Positions 36,558 to 45,106 of a stretch of DNA of 64,000 nucleotides are shown in pieces (within the stretch, counting starts at the first letter, position 1; every line of letters starts with the position of its first letter). The stretch covers positions 839,246 through 903,245 of the forward strand of contig JANSWU010000001.1 in assembly GCA_024743315.1 (NCBI GenBank), read 5' to 3'. A program made the translations under genes and the position numbers. The stretch is from Hyphomonadaceae bacterium (lineage in GTDB: Bacteria; Pseudomonadota; Alphaproteobacteria; Caulobacterales; Hyphomonadaceae). The notes under the pieces were generated by a model. The model did no database searches. It was not told the origin of the DNA and saw only the letters and a list, made by a program, of their open reading frames with translations.

Positions 36558-37454
36558 ATGGAAACCGGCAAGCCTCGACAGACAGGACTTCGGCTGGGCC
36601 TGATCAGTTTGACCGTGGTCAGTCTCGGTTTTCTGGGGATGTTTTTGCTGGCGCCTGCAAAGCCGGTAGCGCCAATTCCGCCCGCCGCTGACCCGGTGAC
36701 CATCCTGGACCTGCTTCCGGATGCCCCGACGCGGCGCGCGGTTGAAGCGCTGCAGTCGGCAGCACCAGCGACCGCTGCCGAGCTGCAAGCGGCTGTGGTC
36801 TTTGCCCATGGTGATGGCGCCAACGCGCAGGACCTGTCGCGCCTCGTTCTGGAGGCCTTGTTCAGCCAGTTTCAGGCCCAGGCCCTGACCATGCGCGGGG
36901 CATCTAGTGGTAATTATCACGCGATCATTGCGGGTCTGGCAGACGGAATGGCTCAGTTGAAAGCCAATCAAAGCCCCTGGTGTGATGGCCTGACCATTGC
37001 TGACTATCTGACCCAGAATGAAGATGAGCTGGTGCCAGCGCTCTTGTCAGAATTCACCTATGGCAGCCCGCAATATGTCTGGGCCATGGACTGGATGACG
37101 ACGGTGCTGACGACGCTGAAACAGGCTCAGGACACGCCCCAGAGACATGCCCGCCCTGGCTTTCGTGACGAGGCTGTGTTGCAGCAGGAAGGGCTCGCGC
37201 TCGGGTCGGAGCAATGGGCGCTGGCGCTCCAGATCGCGGCCTTTGCGAATGCCGAGGGCACGTCATATGGACAAATGCAGGAGGTCATTTCCGGCATGGA
37301 TGTGTGCGAGCTTGGGATCGCCGTCGAGACGGTTTCAGCGCGTCTTCCAGGTGACGTTCGGGGCCGGATCTGGGCCGACCTGATGCCGGAACTGATGGTT
37401 GGCAACACGCCTTATGTGATCTGGCGTGTGACCGATTATTTTTTCATCGGCTAG
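36558..37454 (+). CDS. Hypothetical membrane-anchored protein
   Basis: A 298-residue protein with one N-terminal membrane segment (LGLISLTVVSLGFLGMFLL, about 12-31) followed by a proline-rich linker (PAKPVAPIPPAADP) and a mostly helical domain. The latter has repeated helices with aromatic residues (YLTQNEDELVPALLSEF, YVWAMDWMTTVLTTL) and a DYFFIG end, likely in the periplasm. No family recognised. It starts six bases after the ligase stop, so it is probably in the same transcript. Confidence 0.65.
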   Translation: METGKPRQTGLRLGLISLTVVSLGFLGMFLLAPAKPVAPIPPAADPVTILDLLPDAPTRRAVEALQSAAPATAAELQAAVVFAHGDGANAQDLSRLVLEALFSQFQAQALTMRGASSGNYHAIIAGLADGMAQLKANQSPWCDGLTIADYLTQNEDELVPALLSEFTYGSPQYVWAMDWMTTVLTTLKQAQDTPQRHARPGFRDEAVLQQEGLALGSEQWALALQIAAFANAEGTSYGQMQEVISGMDVCELGIAVETVSARLPGDVRGRIWADLMPELMVGNTPYVIWRVTDYFFIG

Positions 37455-37515
37455 ACTCGTTTGAAACGGAAATTCTGCCTTTCAATCACCACAAGTTCCC
37501 GCTTAAGGTCCGGCC

Positions 37516-38475
37516 ATGGCGATGGATGAGACCCTCAAGTCCTTCATGGACAAATTCAAACTGCCGGACTTTTCCAATATGGATTGGAAAGGCTCGACCG
37601 ACGGATTGCGGCAGAGCTTCTACCGGGCCAGCCGGTCGGTCGAGCGCGATCTTCCGGATCTCGCGGAAATGTCAAACCTGATCGTAGACGGCGCCGATGG
37701 TCCCCTGAAAGCCAGGCTTTATGTGCCACTGGCGGCCGGGATCGCGCCGGCCCCCGCCATTGTCTTCTTTCATGGCGGTGGCTTTGTGCTCGGTGATTTG
37801 GACACACATGATGTGATTTGCCGGCGTCTCGCCGCGAGCTCGCGCTGCCGGGTGCTGTCGGTTGATTATCGGCTGGCCCCGGAAAGCCGGTTCCCGGCGG
37901 CGCATCGCGATGCGCTTGCAGCCTGGGAATGGGCAACTGATCGCAAGAATATTCTCGGCTTTGACCCCGACCGGATCGCGGTCGCGGGCGACAGTGCGGG
38001 GGGCAATCTCTCCGCCTTCATCGCGCAGGAAACCGCGCGCGCTGGCAAATTGATGCCGGCCTTCCAGCTCCTGCTGTATCCGCTGGTTCAGTTCGTCGAC
38101 ATTCGCGCCAAGCGTCTGACCTTTCAGGAAGGGGGCTTCTTCATTTCGCCCAACCTGTTCGATTATTTTCGCGACAGCTATGTCGAAAAAGCAACTGACC
38201 GCATGGACAAACGCGTCTCGCCTTTGTTCGCGCCGGACGAAGATTTTGCCGGTCTGGCGCCCGCCCATATGGTGCTGTGCGGCTGGGACCCGCTCAAGGA
38301 TGAAGGCCGTGCCTATGCCTCGAAACTGGCCGCGCATGGTGTGCCGGTGACGATCAAGGAACATGCCGGCATGGTTCATGGCTTCATGAATATGACGGCC
38401 GTCTCGGTGCCAGCCCGGAAAGCGATTGAAGAGGCCGGGCTCGTGGTCGGCCGGGCGCTCGGATCACGCGAGTGA
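37516..38475 (+). CDS. Alpha/beta hydrolase of the hormone-sensitive-lipase family
   Basis: A 319-residue esterase. FFHGGGFVLGDLDTHD gives the HGGG oxyanion hole, GDSAGGNLSAF contains the nucleophile Ser, DPLKDEGRAYA gives the acid Asp and HGFMNM the catalytic His. Typical of bacterial HSL esterases acting on short-chain acyl esters; the physiological substrate is unknown. ATG 37516 or ATG 37522 both fit. No signal peptide. Confidence 0.9.
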   Translation: MAMDETLKSFMDKFKLPDFSNMDWKGSTDGLRQSFYRASRSVERDLPDLAEMSNLIVDGADGPLKARLYVPLAAGIAPAPAIVFFHGGGFVLGDLDTHDVICRRLAASSRCRVLSVDYRLAPESRFPAAHRDALAAWEWATDRKNILGFDPDRIAVAGDSAGGNLSAFIAQETARAGKLMPAFQLLLYPLVQFVDIRAKRLTFQEGGFFISPNLFDYFRDSYVEKATDRMDKRVSPLFAPDEDFAGLAPAHMVLCGWDPLKDEGRAYASKLAAHGVPVTIKEHAGMVHGFMNMTAVSVPARKAIEEAGLVVGRALGSRE

Positions 38476-38547
38476 TTTCCTTCGCCACGAGATTGACATA
38501 TGGTTAAGATACTCAGGTCCAGTCAGGTAGATTAGGGGACGCAGTCC

Positions 38548-40809
38548 ATGGCTAGAACAGCGAAATGGGTGAAACGAGCGACGCTCACAGCCAGTGCACT
38601 TACATTGATCGGCCTCACCGCCTGCGATCGCCAGCAAGAGCGGATTGATCGCCTGGGTGAGCTGGGTGATGCCGTGCTCGGGCAGCTCGGCGGCGAAGAT
38701 GTTACCGACAATGATCGTCAGCGCTTGGCGCGCGTCCCCGTCGAATCCCGCGCCTTTGCCGGGACGATGATGGAACGCGTCGTGGCCTCAAGTGAAGATG
38801 AAGCGGCCCCGCGCTTCGTGATCGGATCAATTGTCGCCAAACCGTCCGCATTGCCGGCCTCCGTCGAGATGTCTGAAGTTATGGCGTCGCCTGAAATGGC
38901 TATGGACGTTGTCGTGGATGAACAGTCGGAAGCCAAGATTGTCATCCCGGACCAGAAAACCGTGGACGAAGCTGTTTTGGATCCTGGCGTAATTGAACGG
39001 ATCGAATTGCCGCGCACCAATAAACGGTCGGTCACCGTGGTCGATCCGGAAGCTCAAACCCAGGTCCGAACCCGATCCCTAACCGTGGACGATGGTCCGG
39101 CGCTGCCGCGGGCGCCACTGAAAGAGACCTTACAGCAAAAGCGAATCGAGCGCGGGGTTGTGAGTGAAGAAGATCAGCCGATCCTGTCGCGCTCCATGGC
39201 GTTGCGCCTGCCCGCCACGCCTGAAGAGCGCATGGCGCAACTGCCAAAGCTTAATCCCAAAGTTGCGGAACGCGCCCTGATCCTGCCCAACGCAGCCCTG
39301 CAACGCCAATTGATCGCCGAAGAACGAATGATCGAAACCGCGACCAAGTTCAAAGTCGCCGCCAGTATCCAACGCTCTCGTTCTGGACAAATGGTCATCG
39401 AAATCGGGTCTGATGCACTCAACCCGACCAATTTTACCGAAGCGGTCTTACAACAAGGACGGATCGCCCTGGATCAGGGGATTGAGTGTGATGAAGTCGC
39501 CGCGACGGCGGAGAATGCCAATCCGCTGGTGGCGATGGAATGCGTGATTCAGGATCTCAAAGCGTCTGGTGAGTTCGAATATGTCGAAAAAGACTGGTTC
39601 TACGAGCATCAGATGATCCGCCGTCCTGGCCAGAACCAGACCCCGGTCCTGGTCACGCCGAATGATCCACTCTTCGGGCTGCAATGGCATTACAAGTCAC
39701 AAGGCACCGGTACCGGCCAATCGGCGGGCGGCGCGGGCTTTGTCGATTTCTGGACCGATCAGGACAGCCAGGGCTCATCTGAAGTCGTGGTCGCCGTGGT
39801 CGATACCGGCCTGCAGCTCAACCATCCGGACATTGTCGGCTCACCGAATGTCGTCGCTGGATGGGACATGGTTTCAGATATTGAAGTCGCCAATGATGGC
39901 GACAGCCGCGACAGCGATCCGAATGATCCAGGCGATCTTTGCCCAGAACGCAATGTTTTCGCGGATACGTTTCACGGCACGCACGTCGCCGGGATCATTG
40001 GAGCGGGCGCAACCAATAATGCTGATGGTGTCGCGGGTGGAGCCTGGAATGTGAAAATTGTCCCCGTTCGCGCGCTCGGAAAATGTGGTGGCAAGCTGTC
40101 TGATATCAACGATGCGATCCGCTGGGCGGCGGGCACAATTCCGGAATTCAATGAGCTTGGCGAGGAGGTCTGGAATGAAAACCCGGCCGACATTATCAAC
40201 TTGTCGCTCGGCCTGTTCAAAACCTGCCCGGCCTCAATGCAGGATGCAATCAACTCTGTGACCGAACGCGGTGTCGTAGTCGTGGCAGCAGCCGGTAATC
40301 GCAGCGTTCCGACAGAATTCTTCGCGCCAGCTGGGTGCCAGAATGTGGTGACCGTGGCGGGCGGCGATGCCCGGGGACACCTTGCGCCTTACTCGAATTA
40401 TGGCGCTGCCGTGGACGTGCTGGCACCGGGCGGAGACCTGACGCGTGACGATGATGGCGATGGCAATCCGGACGGGGTATTGTCGACCAAGACAGCTGAG
40501 AATTGCGCCGACCCTCTGACCGGTGCGGCCGTGGAAAAGTGCTATTATGCCTATGAGCAAGGCACCAGCATGGCGACCCCACATGTCGCCGCTGCCCTTG
40601 CGCTGATCAAGTCCAAACGGCCCGAGCTCACTTCCGAGCAACTTGTCTCAACCCTCTTATCTGGCATAAGCTCTATCCCAGAGAGCCAGTGCACAGGCCC
40701 CTGCGCGCAATTCCCGGGCGCAATCCCAACCGCGGATGATCCGGATATGTGCCTACGCCCATGCGGTTCAGGTCTGCTTAATCTGGCAGACATTACGCTG
40801 CCGGATTGA
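38548..40809 (+). CDS. Subtilisin-like (S8) serine protease lipoprotein
   Basis: A 753-residue protease. The N-terminus is a lipoprotein signal with lipobox LTAC (Cys26). A long acidic, low-complexity prodomain follows (to about 345). A propeptide-like module (AVLQQGRIALDQ to YVEKDWFYEHQ, about 295-350) precedes the catalytic domain, with Asp419 in VVDTGLQL, His479 in HGTHVAG and Ser674 in GTSMATPH. Cysteines in the domain (LCPERN, KCGGKL, TCPASM, AGCQNV, NCADPL, KCYYAY, QCTGPCA, MCLRPCG) suggest several disulfides. Predicted to face the periplasm or outer surface. First of four lipoprotein genes in a row. Confidence 0.9.
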   Translation: MARTAKWVKRATLTASALTLIGLTACDRQQERIDRLGELGDAVLGQLGGEDVTDNDRQRLARVPVESRAFAGTMMERVVASSEDEAAPRFVIGSIVAKPSALPASVEMSEVMASPEMAMDVVVDEQSEAKIVIPDQKTVDEAVLDPGVIERIELPRTNKRSVTVVDPEAQTQVRTRSLTVDDGPALPRAPLKETLQQKRIERGVVSEEDQPILSRSMALRLPATPEERMAQLPKLNPKVAERALILPNAALQRQLIAEERMIETATKFKVAASIQRSRSGQMVIEIGSDALNPTNFTEAVLQQGRIALDQGIECDEVAATAENANPLVAMECVIQDLKASGEFEYVEKDWFYEHQMIRRPGQNQTPVLVTPNDPLFGLQWHYKSQGTGTGQSAGGAGFVDFWTDQDSQGSSEVVVAVVDTGLQLNHPDIVGSPNVVAGWDMVSDIEVANDGDSRDSDPNDPGDLCPERNVFADTFHGTHVAGIIGAGATNNADGVAGGAWNVKIVPVRALGKCGGKLSDINDAIRWAAGTIPEFNELGEEVWNENPADIINLSLGLFKTCPASMQDAINSVTERGVVVVAAAGNRSVPTEFFAPAGCQNVVTVAGGDARGHLAPYSNYGAAVDVLAPGGDLTRDDDGDGNPDGVLSTKTAENCADPLTGAAVEKCYYAYEQGTSMATPHVAAALALIKSKRPELTSEQLVSTLLSGISSIPESQCTGPCAQFPGAIPTADDPDMCLRPCGSGLLNLADITLPD

Positions 40810-40828
40810 TGGGAGAAGGGGAGAGGTG

Positions 40829-41320
40829 ATGGAGACGAGTCAGGCTTCACCGCATTATGGCGGTCAGATCGGATTTTTGGCGCTCTTATGCATGCTGACC
40901 GTGACGGGCTGCGTCACGTTTACCGAGCATGGCACGAGCGTCAGCTTCTTGCCGGGCTGGGCGCAACAAACCAGTCAAGTCCGCCCCGTCTTACCAGCGG
41001 AAGCCGTGCAAGTCAGTGATGCCGCGGCAACCTTTATTGTTCGCTTCAAGAACGAGCCTGAAGTTGACCAGATGGCGCGCAATTTCCGGCGCGATGAAGC
41101 TGGCTCGCGGGCTGCATTCCGTAACTGGGCCAACGCTCATAAGCAGCTGGAGGGGCTCCATTTGGTGCGCGCAAGTTATTCCGGTGAACTGATCCTGGCA
41201 TTGCCGATGGACGACCCCGCCGGACGATCGCCTGCCGATGTGATCGCATCGCTCGAGACCATCGACAATCTCGCCTATGCCGAAATCGACGAAATGGCGA
41301 CGACGAGCAGAAGGAACTAG
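40829..41320 (+). CDS. Small lipoprotein, subtilase-propeptide (I9-like) candidate
   Basis: A 163-residue lipoprotein: FLALLCMLTVTGC supplies the lipobox VTGC. The mature part ends ATFIVRFKNEPEVDQMARNF, ANAHKQLEGLHLVRASYSGE and LETIDNLAYAEIDEM, a strand-helix pattern like the I9/propeptide fold; the last motif echoes FEYVEKDWFYE in the preceding protease. It may be a separate inhibitor, chaperone or targeting partner of that protease, which is inference. ATG 40829 follows GAGGTG directly and lies 19 bp after the protease stop. A start further upstream would bury the signal peptide. Confidence 0.7.
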   Translation: METSQASPHYGGQIGFLALLCMLTVTGCVTFTEHGTSVSFLPGWAQQTSQVRPVLPAEAVQVSDAAATFIVRFKNEPEVDQMARNFRRDEAGSRAAFRNWANAHKQLEGLHLVRASYSGELILALPMDDPAGRSPADVIASLETIDNLAYAEIDEMATTSRRN

Positions 41321-41323
41321 ATC

Positions 41324-41953
41324 ATGCGTGCGATCATCATACCGGCGCTCTCAGCTTTTATATTGGTCGCCTGCGACCAGGTCTCCGAAATCGTCTCGCC
41401 CGAGGTCGAAACGCCGCCCGCTGAGACGACCGAAACCGAGCCGCAGGCGGCTACACCAGAAGCACCAGAGCGCAACGTCGCTGAGCGCAAGACCGCGACG
41501 ATTGACTGGAACGCTGCGCGCGCCGATTTTGCCGCCCGCGACATGGATGATGGTGCGATGGCGCAAGTGGCCAGTGGAGGCTCGCCGGCGGTGCCGATCC
41601 TGTTGCCGGATGAACCGGTTGGTGTGGCCTCCGCTGGCGGGGAAGATGCGCTGCAATTCCGGCCGCTCGCAGATGGCTATTTCGCCGTTAAGAAGGGCGA
41701 AGTTTATGACATGATCATCAATGGCACAGATCGCCTGGTCGCACAGCCCGGTGGATCCGGGGCCGCCATTGATACCGAACTAGATTTTGAGGAAACCATG
41801 ACCGGCGCGCAGGTCTCGTTCAGCCGTTATGGCGCCTCTTACCTGGTTGAATTTATGTGCAAGGACCCAGCAACCGCGATTAAAGGCAGCTGTATTACAG
41901 AGGCGGACGCGGTTGCTGAAGTAGAGAAGCTACTGATTGCGGGGACGCGATGA
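41324..41953 (+). CDS. Hypothetical lipoprotein
   Basis: A 209-residue protein with the lipoprotein signal ALSAFILVAC (Cys17) followed by an acidic, Thr/Pro/Glu-rich linker (about 20-55: VETPPAETTETEPQAATPEAPE). The globular part contains NGTDRLVAQPGGSGAAIDTELDFEETM and VSFSRYGASYLVEFMCKDP, with a Cys pair (FMCKDPATAIKGSC). No family recognised. It starts 3 bp after the preceding lipoprotein gene and ends 4 bp inside the next one, so the genes are tightly coupled. Confidence 0.75.
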   Translation: MRAIIIPALSAFILVACDQVSEIVSPEVETPPAETTETEPQAATPEAPERNVAERKTATIDWNAARADFAARDMDDGAMAQVASGGSPAVPILLPDEPVGVASAGGEDALQFRPLADGYFAVKKGEVYDMIINGTDRLVAQPGGSGAAIDTELDFEETMTGAQVSFSRYGASYLVEFMCKDPATAIKGSCITEADAVAEVEKLLIAGTR

Positions 41954-43176
41954 TAAAGAAACATTGGGGGCTGATGGCAGTATCGGCTCTGGCCTTGGCG
42001 GCGTGCGATGTCGTGCGGGTGCCCGGCGATGGGCGCGAGCCGCCACAACCAGGGCCGGTTGTACCGGACGGCGCGCCGGGTCCGGCGCCACCAACCGTAC
42101 CCGTCAATGATCCATGGGACGAGGATCAGGATGGTGATGTCCAGGATATCCCGGTCACCAATACAGATATTGAAGACTCGACCGATCCCGTGGACGCTGA
42201 CGCCCCGATTGATGACCCGGATGCTGACACTGTTGATGACGCGGTCGATAACGACCCGGTCGACCCAGATCCGGACGTGACGGATCAACCCGATCCCGGC
42301 GAAGATGATGCAACCGACACACCGGATCCCGATGTCTCTGCTCCCGATTCAGATGAGCCATCGACAGATGTCAGCGATACGACTGTGGATGAGCCGGAAG
42401 ATGAGACACCAACCGTTTCTCCTCCGCCGCCGCCTCCACCCGCGCCGGTAAAGTTTGAATATTACGCGCCGGGTAGCTTGATCCCGGGTACGGGCTTTGG
42501 TCTCGTTGATGACACGATTTACGCGCCGGACATGTTGTTTCCGATCAAGTCGGCCCCGACCTTCCCGCAATCCATGGTCTATCGCCTCGGCGGGGCGGTT
42601 GGCGGCGATCAGTGTGACCCTGAGAATTACAGTGTGCCGTGGCGGGATAATTTCTGCGAAAAACGCACATCAAATCGAAACACACCGCTTTGTCCGACCA
42701 ATAAGGTTCACCAAGGCCAGGATATCCGCGTCGGGTCGGCAGCGGACTGCAACGCTTTGCGTCAGCAATCACCGAGCGAGCGCGGGTTGCACGAGGTGAT
42801 CGCCGTCGAAGATGGTATCATCCAGCATATCGGCACCTATTCGGTGAAGCTGAAAGGCACTGAGACCGGGAATATCTATTCCTATTTGCATTTGAACATG
42901 CGGCGGCTCAGAGTATCGGCGCTCGATACAGTTTCAGCGGGCGACACAATCGGCTTTGTCTCCAATGATTTTGGCGGCACGCCGACCACGTTCCACCTGC
43001 ATTTCGAAATGAAAGCGCCGCTGGAGGGCGAAGGGATCGTGCATGTGCCGCCCTATATGTCCCTGGTCGCGGCCTATGAGCGCCGCGAAGGCGGGATCGG
43101 AAAAATCGTCGAGGATGACCTCGTAGCGGTGGCCAGTGCCCCGGTCATTGTCGATGAAAGCAAGCTGATCGAATAA
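41950..43176 (+). CDS. M23-type metallopeptidase lipoprotein with acidic stalk
   Basis: A 408-residue protein. Lipobox LAAC (Cys19); residues about 25-160 form a low-complexity Asp/Pro/Thr stalk; then PPPPPPP. The C-terminal domain carries the M23 metal ligands HQGQD (His254, Asp258) and HLHFE (His349, His351), the typical HxxxD and HxH pair of LytM/lysostaphin endopeptidases that cut peptidoglycan crosslinks. All four expected ligands are present, so it should be active rather than a NlpD-type activator. It overlaps the preceding gene by 4 bases (ATGA). Predicted to reach into the periplasm or cell wall on its stalk. Confidence 0.88.
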   Translation: MIKKHWGLMAVSALALAACDVVRVPGDGREPPQPGPVVPDGAPGPAPPTVPVNDPWDEDQDGDVQDIPVTNTDIEDSTDPVDADAPIDDPDADTVDDAVDNDPVDPDPDVTDQPDPGEDDATDTPDPDVSAPDSDEPSTDVSDTTVDEPEDETPTVSPPPPPPPAPVKFEYYAPGSLIPGTGFGLVDDTIYAPDMLFPIKSAPTFPQSMVYRLGGAVGGDQCDPENYSVPWRDNFCEKRTSNRNTPLCPTNKVHQGQDIRVGSAADCNALRQQSPSERGLHEVIAVEDGIIQHIGTYSVKLKGTETGNIYSYLHLNMRRLRVSALDTVSAGDTIGFVSNDFGGTPTTFHLHFEMKAPLEGEGIVHVPPYMSLVAAYERREGGIGKIVEDDLVAVASAPVIVDESKLIE

Positions 43177-43313
43177 GCTGCAACTGTAATTTAATCTACA
43201 GAATCCTGCACAAAATCAGGGTACGGACTTAGTCTTGCCAAAGTTTAAAGTCTTAATGACTTGTAAATGGCGCGGATTTTGCGCCTTAGTGGCTGAAACC
43301 AATTTGTCTGTGA

Positions 43314-44384
43314 GTGTCCCATCCAATGAAAGTGGCTGAAAAGCTTCCCGTAGAGTACGTCGATCCAAATAATGAAGATGGGAAGCCAGTGGTCACACTG
43401 ATCGGGGCAGATATCTCTGAAGCTTATCTTGATGATGCTGAGCCCAGCCCGACCATGGAAGCTTTGTCGCGCTTCTGGCAACGCATCATCGGCCTGTTCA
43501 AGCTCGGCCTTGTTCTGATCCTGGTCGGCGGATATCCGGCTCTGGTAGTGATGAACCATAAAGTTGATTCAAGCGCTGTGGTTCTGTCCTCTGCCGCGCC
43601 CTGGTATTCAAATGATACCGGCACCGCGATGACTCTCTTGGGACGTGAACTTACCGTGGCGGGGTGGGCAGCGGATCGCTCCTGGTGGCATCCTCAGGCG
43701 AGATTGACGGCTTTGCCGGCCTGGCAAGATGGGATTACGGGAGCCTTGTCCGATTACACCCTGCTTGCTTCCGAGCATGCTGCCCGCGAACCGGGGGCGC
43801 CGGACTCAGATCTCTTAGCGGCCGCGCGCCTGTTGGTGCCGTCACAGGAAGCCGAAGCGACGCCGCGTCTGAACGCTGCTGCTGAAGCCTTGCAAAGCTA
43901 TGAGGGGCGCCTGTCGCGTGGCCTGGCCGCTCAGCCGAAAGGGCTTGGTGTGCTGCTCGATGAGCTTGCGCTTTACAAGCGCTGGGCCAGTGATTCCGAA
44001 ACCCGCCTGCGCTCAAGTGCAAATCGTGCTGAAGCCTGGCCGGCTTCGCGGGAAGATATCGAAGCGCTTTACTCCACCCGGGCTTATGCTCAAGTGGCCT
44101 CGCAGCTCATCATGTCCTCGCTGATCCAGGAGCCTGAACTGGTTCAAACGCGAGATGCGCGCGAAGCCCGTGATCAGGCTATTTTTGCCTGGCGCCGGGC
44201 CGCCACGTTTAATCCGATCATGGTGTCCAGCCAGGCCGGCACTGGCAGCATCCTCTCCGATCACCCAGCGGCGATGATGTACTATCTCAGTGAAATCCAA
44301 GCGACGACCACGGCCTTTATCGATGCGCTGCAGGCGCAAGAGGCAGAAATGGTGGCCGTGGCCGAGTCAGGCACTGCCGAATAA
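43314..44384 (+). CDS. DUF2333 family membrane-anchored protein
   Basis: A protein of about 356 residues (start GTG 43314 or ATG 43326). One membrane helix (LFKLGLVLILVGGYPALVV, about 61-79) is followed by a large periplasmic helical domain with MTLLGRELTVAGWAADRSWWHPQ, ELALYKRWASDSE and the conserved end HPAAMMYYLSEIQATT. This pattern matches DUF2333, a conserved proteobacterial family of unknown role. Upstream 43177-43313 lacks an obvious ribosome site. The gene stands alone. Confidence 0.82.
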   Translation: MSHPMKVAEKLPVEYVDPNNEDGKPVVTLIGADISEAYLDDAEPSPTMEALSRFWQRIIGLFKLGLVLILVGGYPALVVMNHKVDSSAVVLSSAAPWYSNDTGTAMTLLGRELTVAGWAADRSWWHPQARLTALPAWQDGITGALSDYTLLASEHAAREPGAPDSDLLAAARLLVPSQEAEATPRLNAAAEALQSYEGRLSRGLAAQPKGLGVLLDELALYKRWASDSETRLRSSANRAEAWPASREDIEALYSTRAYAQVASQLIMSSLIQEPELVQTRDAREARDQAIFAWRRAATFNPIMVSSQAGTGSILSDHPAAMMYYLSEIQATTTAFIDALQAQEAEMVAVAESGTAE

Positions 44385-44467
44385 GCGTGCCTACGACATC
44401 TTGAATCCCGGCCGGGGCCTGCTCATTTAGATGCTGACGATTTGCACTGAAAGAAAGGCTGCGGCCG

Positions 44468-45055
44468 ATGTTTATCCAAACGGAACCCACGCCCAATCCT
44501 GACACGCTGAAATTCTTGCCGGGCCAAGAGGTAACCGGCACAACCGGACCGTATGATTTTGCCTCGATCGAAGAGGCCGGGACCAGCCCATTGGCGCAAG
44601 CTTTGTTCGCGGTGCAAGGTGTGGTGCGGGTCTTCCTGGGCGCCGATTTTATCTCTTTGAGCAAAGACCCGGACGCGGATTGGAAACATGTCCGCCCGAT
44701 GGCGCTGGCCGCGATCATGGATCATTTCGTCGCCGGGCTACCCGTCATGGCGACCGGCGCGGCGTCAGCTCCGGCGGCATCTGAAGGGGCAAGTGCAGAC
44801 GATTATGAAGGTGAAACGGCCGAGATTGTCGGCGAGATTATCGAACTAATCGAAACGCGCGTACGCCCTGCTGTGGCGCAGGATGGCGGCGACATTGTCT
44901 TTCACGGCTTTGATTCCGAGTCTGGCATTGTCCACCTCGCCATGCGCGGCGCTTGTGCCGGCTGCCCATCCTCGACCATGACCCTGAAACAAGGCATTGA
45001 GAATATGCTCAAAGCCTATGTGCCAGAAGTCACCGCGGTCGAAGCCGCCCTGTAA
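44468..45055 (+). CDS. Nfu/NifU-type iron-sulfur scaffold
   Basis: A 195-residue Fe-S carrier. N-terminal Nfu_N domain (MFIQTEPTPNPDTLKFLPG, about 1-90) and a C-terminal NifU-like domain (about 115-195) with RPAVAQDGGDIVF and the cluster-binding CxxC in GACAGCPSSTMTLKQG. It carries a 4Fe-4S cluster to client apoproteins such as aconitase. Full-length Nfu1/NfuA-like architecture. Upstream sequence GAAAGAAAGG precedes ATG 44468. Confidence 0.92.
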   Translation: MFIQTEPTPNPDTLKFLPGQEVTGTTGPYDFASIEEAGTSPLAQALFAVQGVVRVFLGADFISLSKDPDADWKHVRPMALAAIMDHFVAGLPVMATGAASAPAASEGASADDYEGETAEIVGEIIELIETRVRPAVAQDGGDIVFHGFDSESGIVHLAMRGACAGCPSSTMTLKQGIENMLKAYVPEVTAVEAAL

Positions 45056-45106
45056 AAAACCCGCCGCTCGCTTGACTTCCGTGCCGCCGATGCGCGACGC
45101 GGCAGG

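Noticed and set aside
40736..40828. An upstream start of the small lipoprotein, adding 31 residues.
   Set aside because: It would overlap the protease gene's end, and it places the lipobox in mid-protein; ATG 40829 directly after GAGGTG is better.
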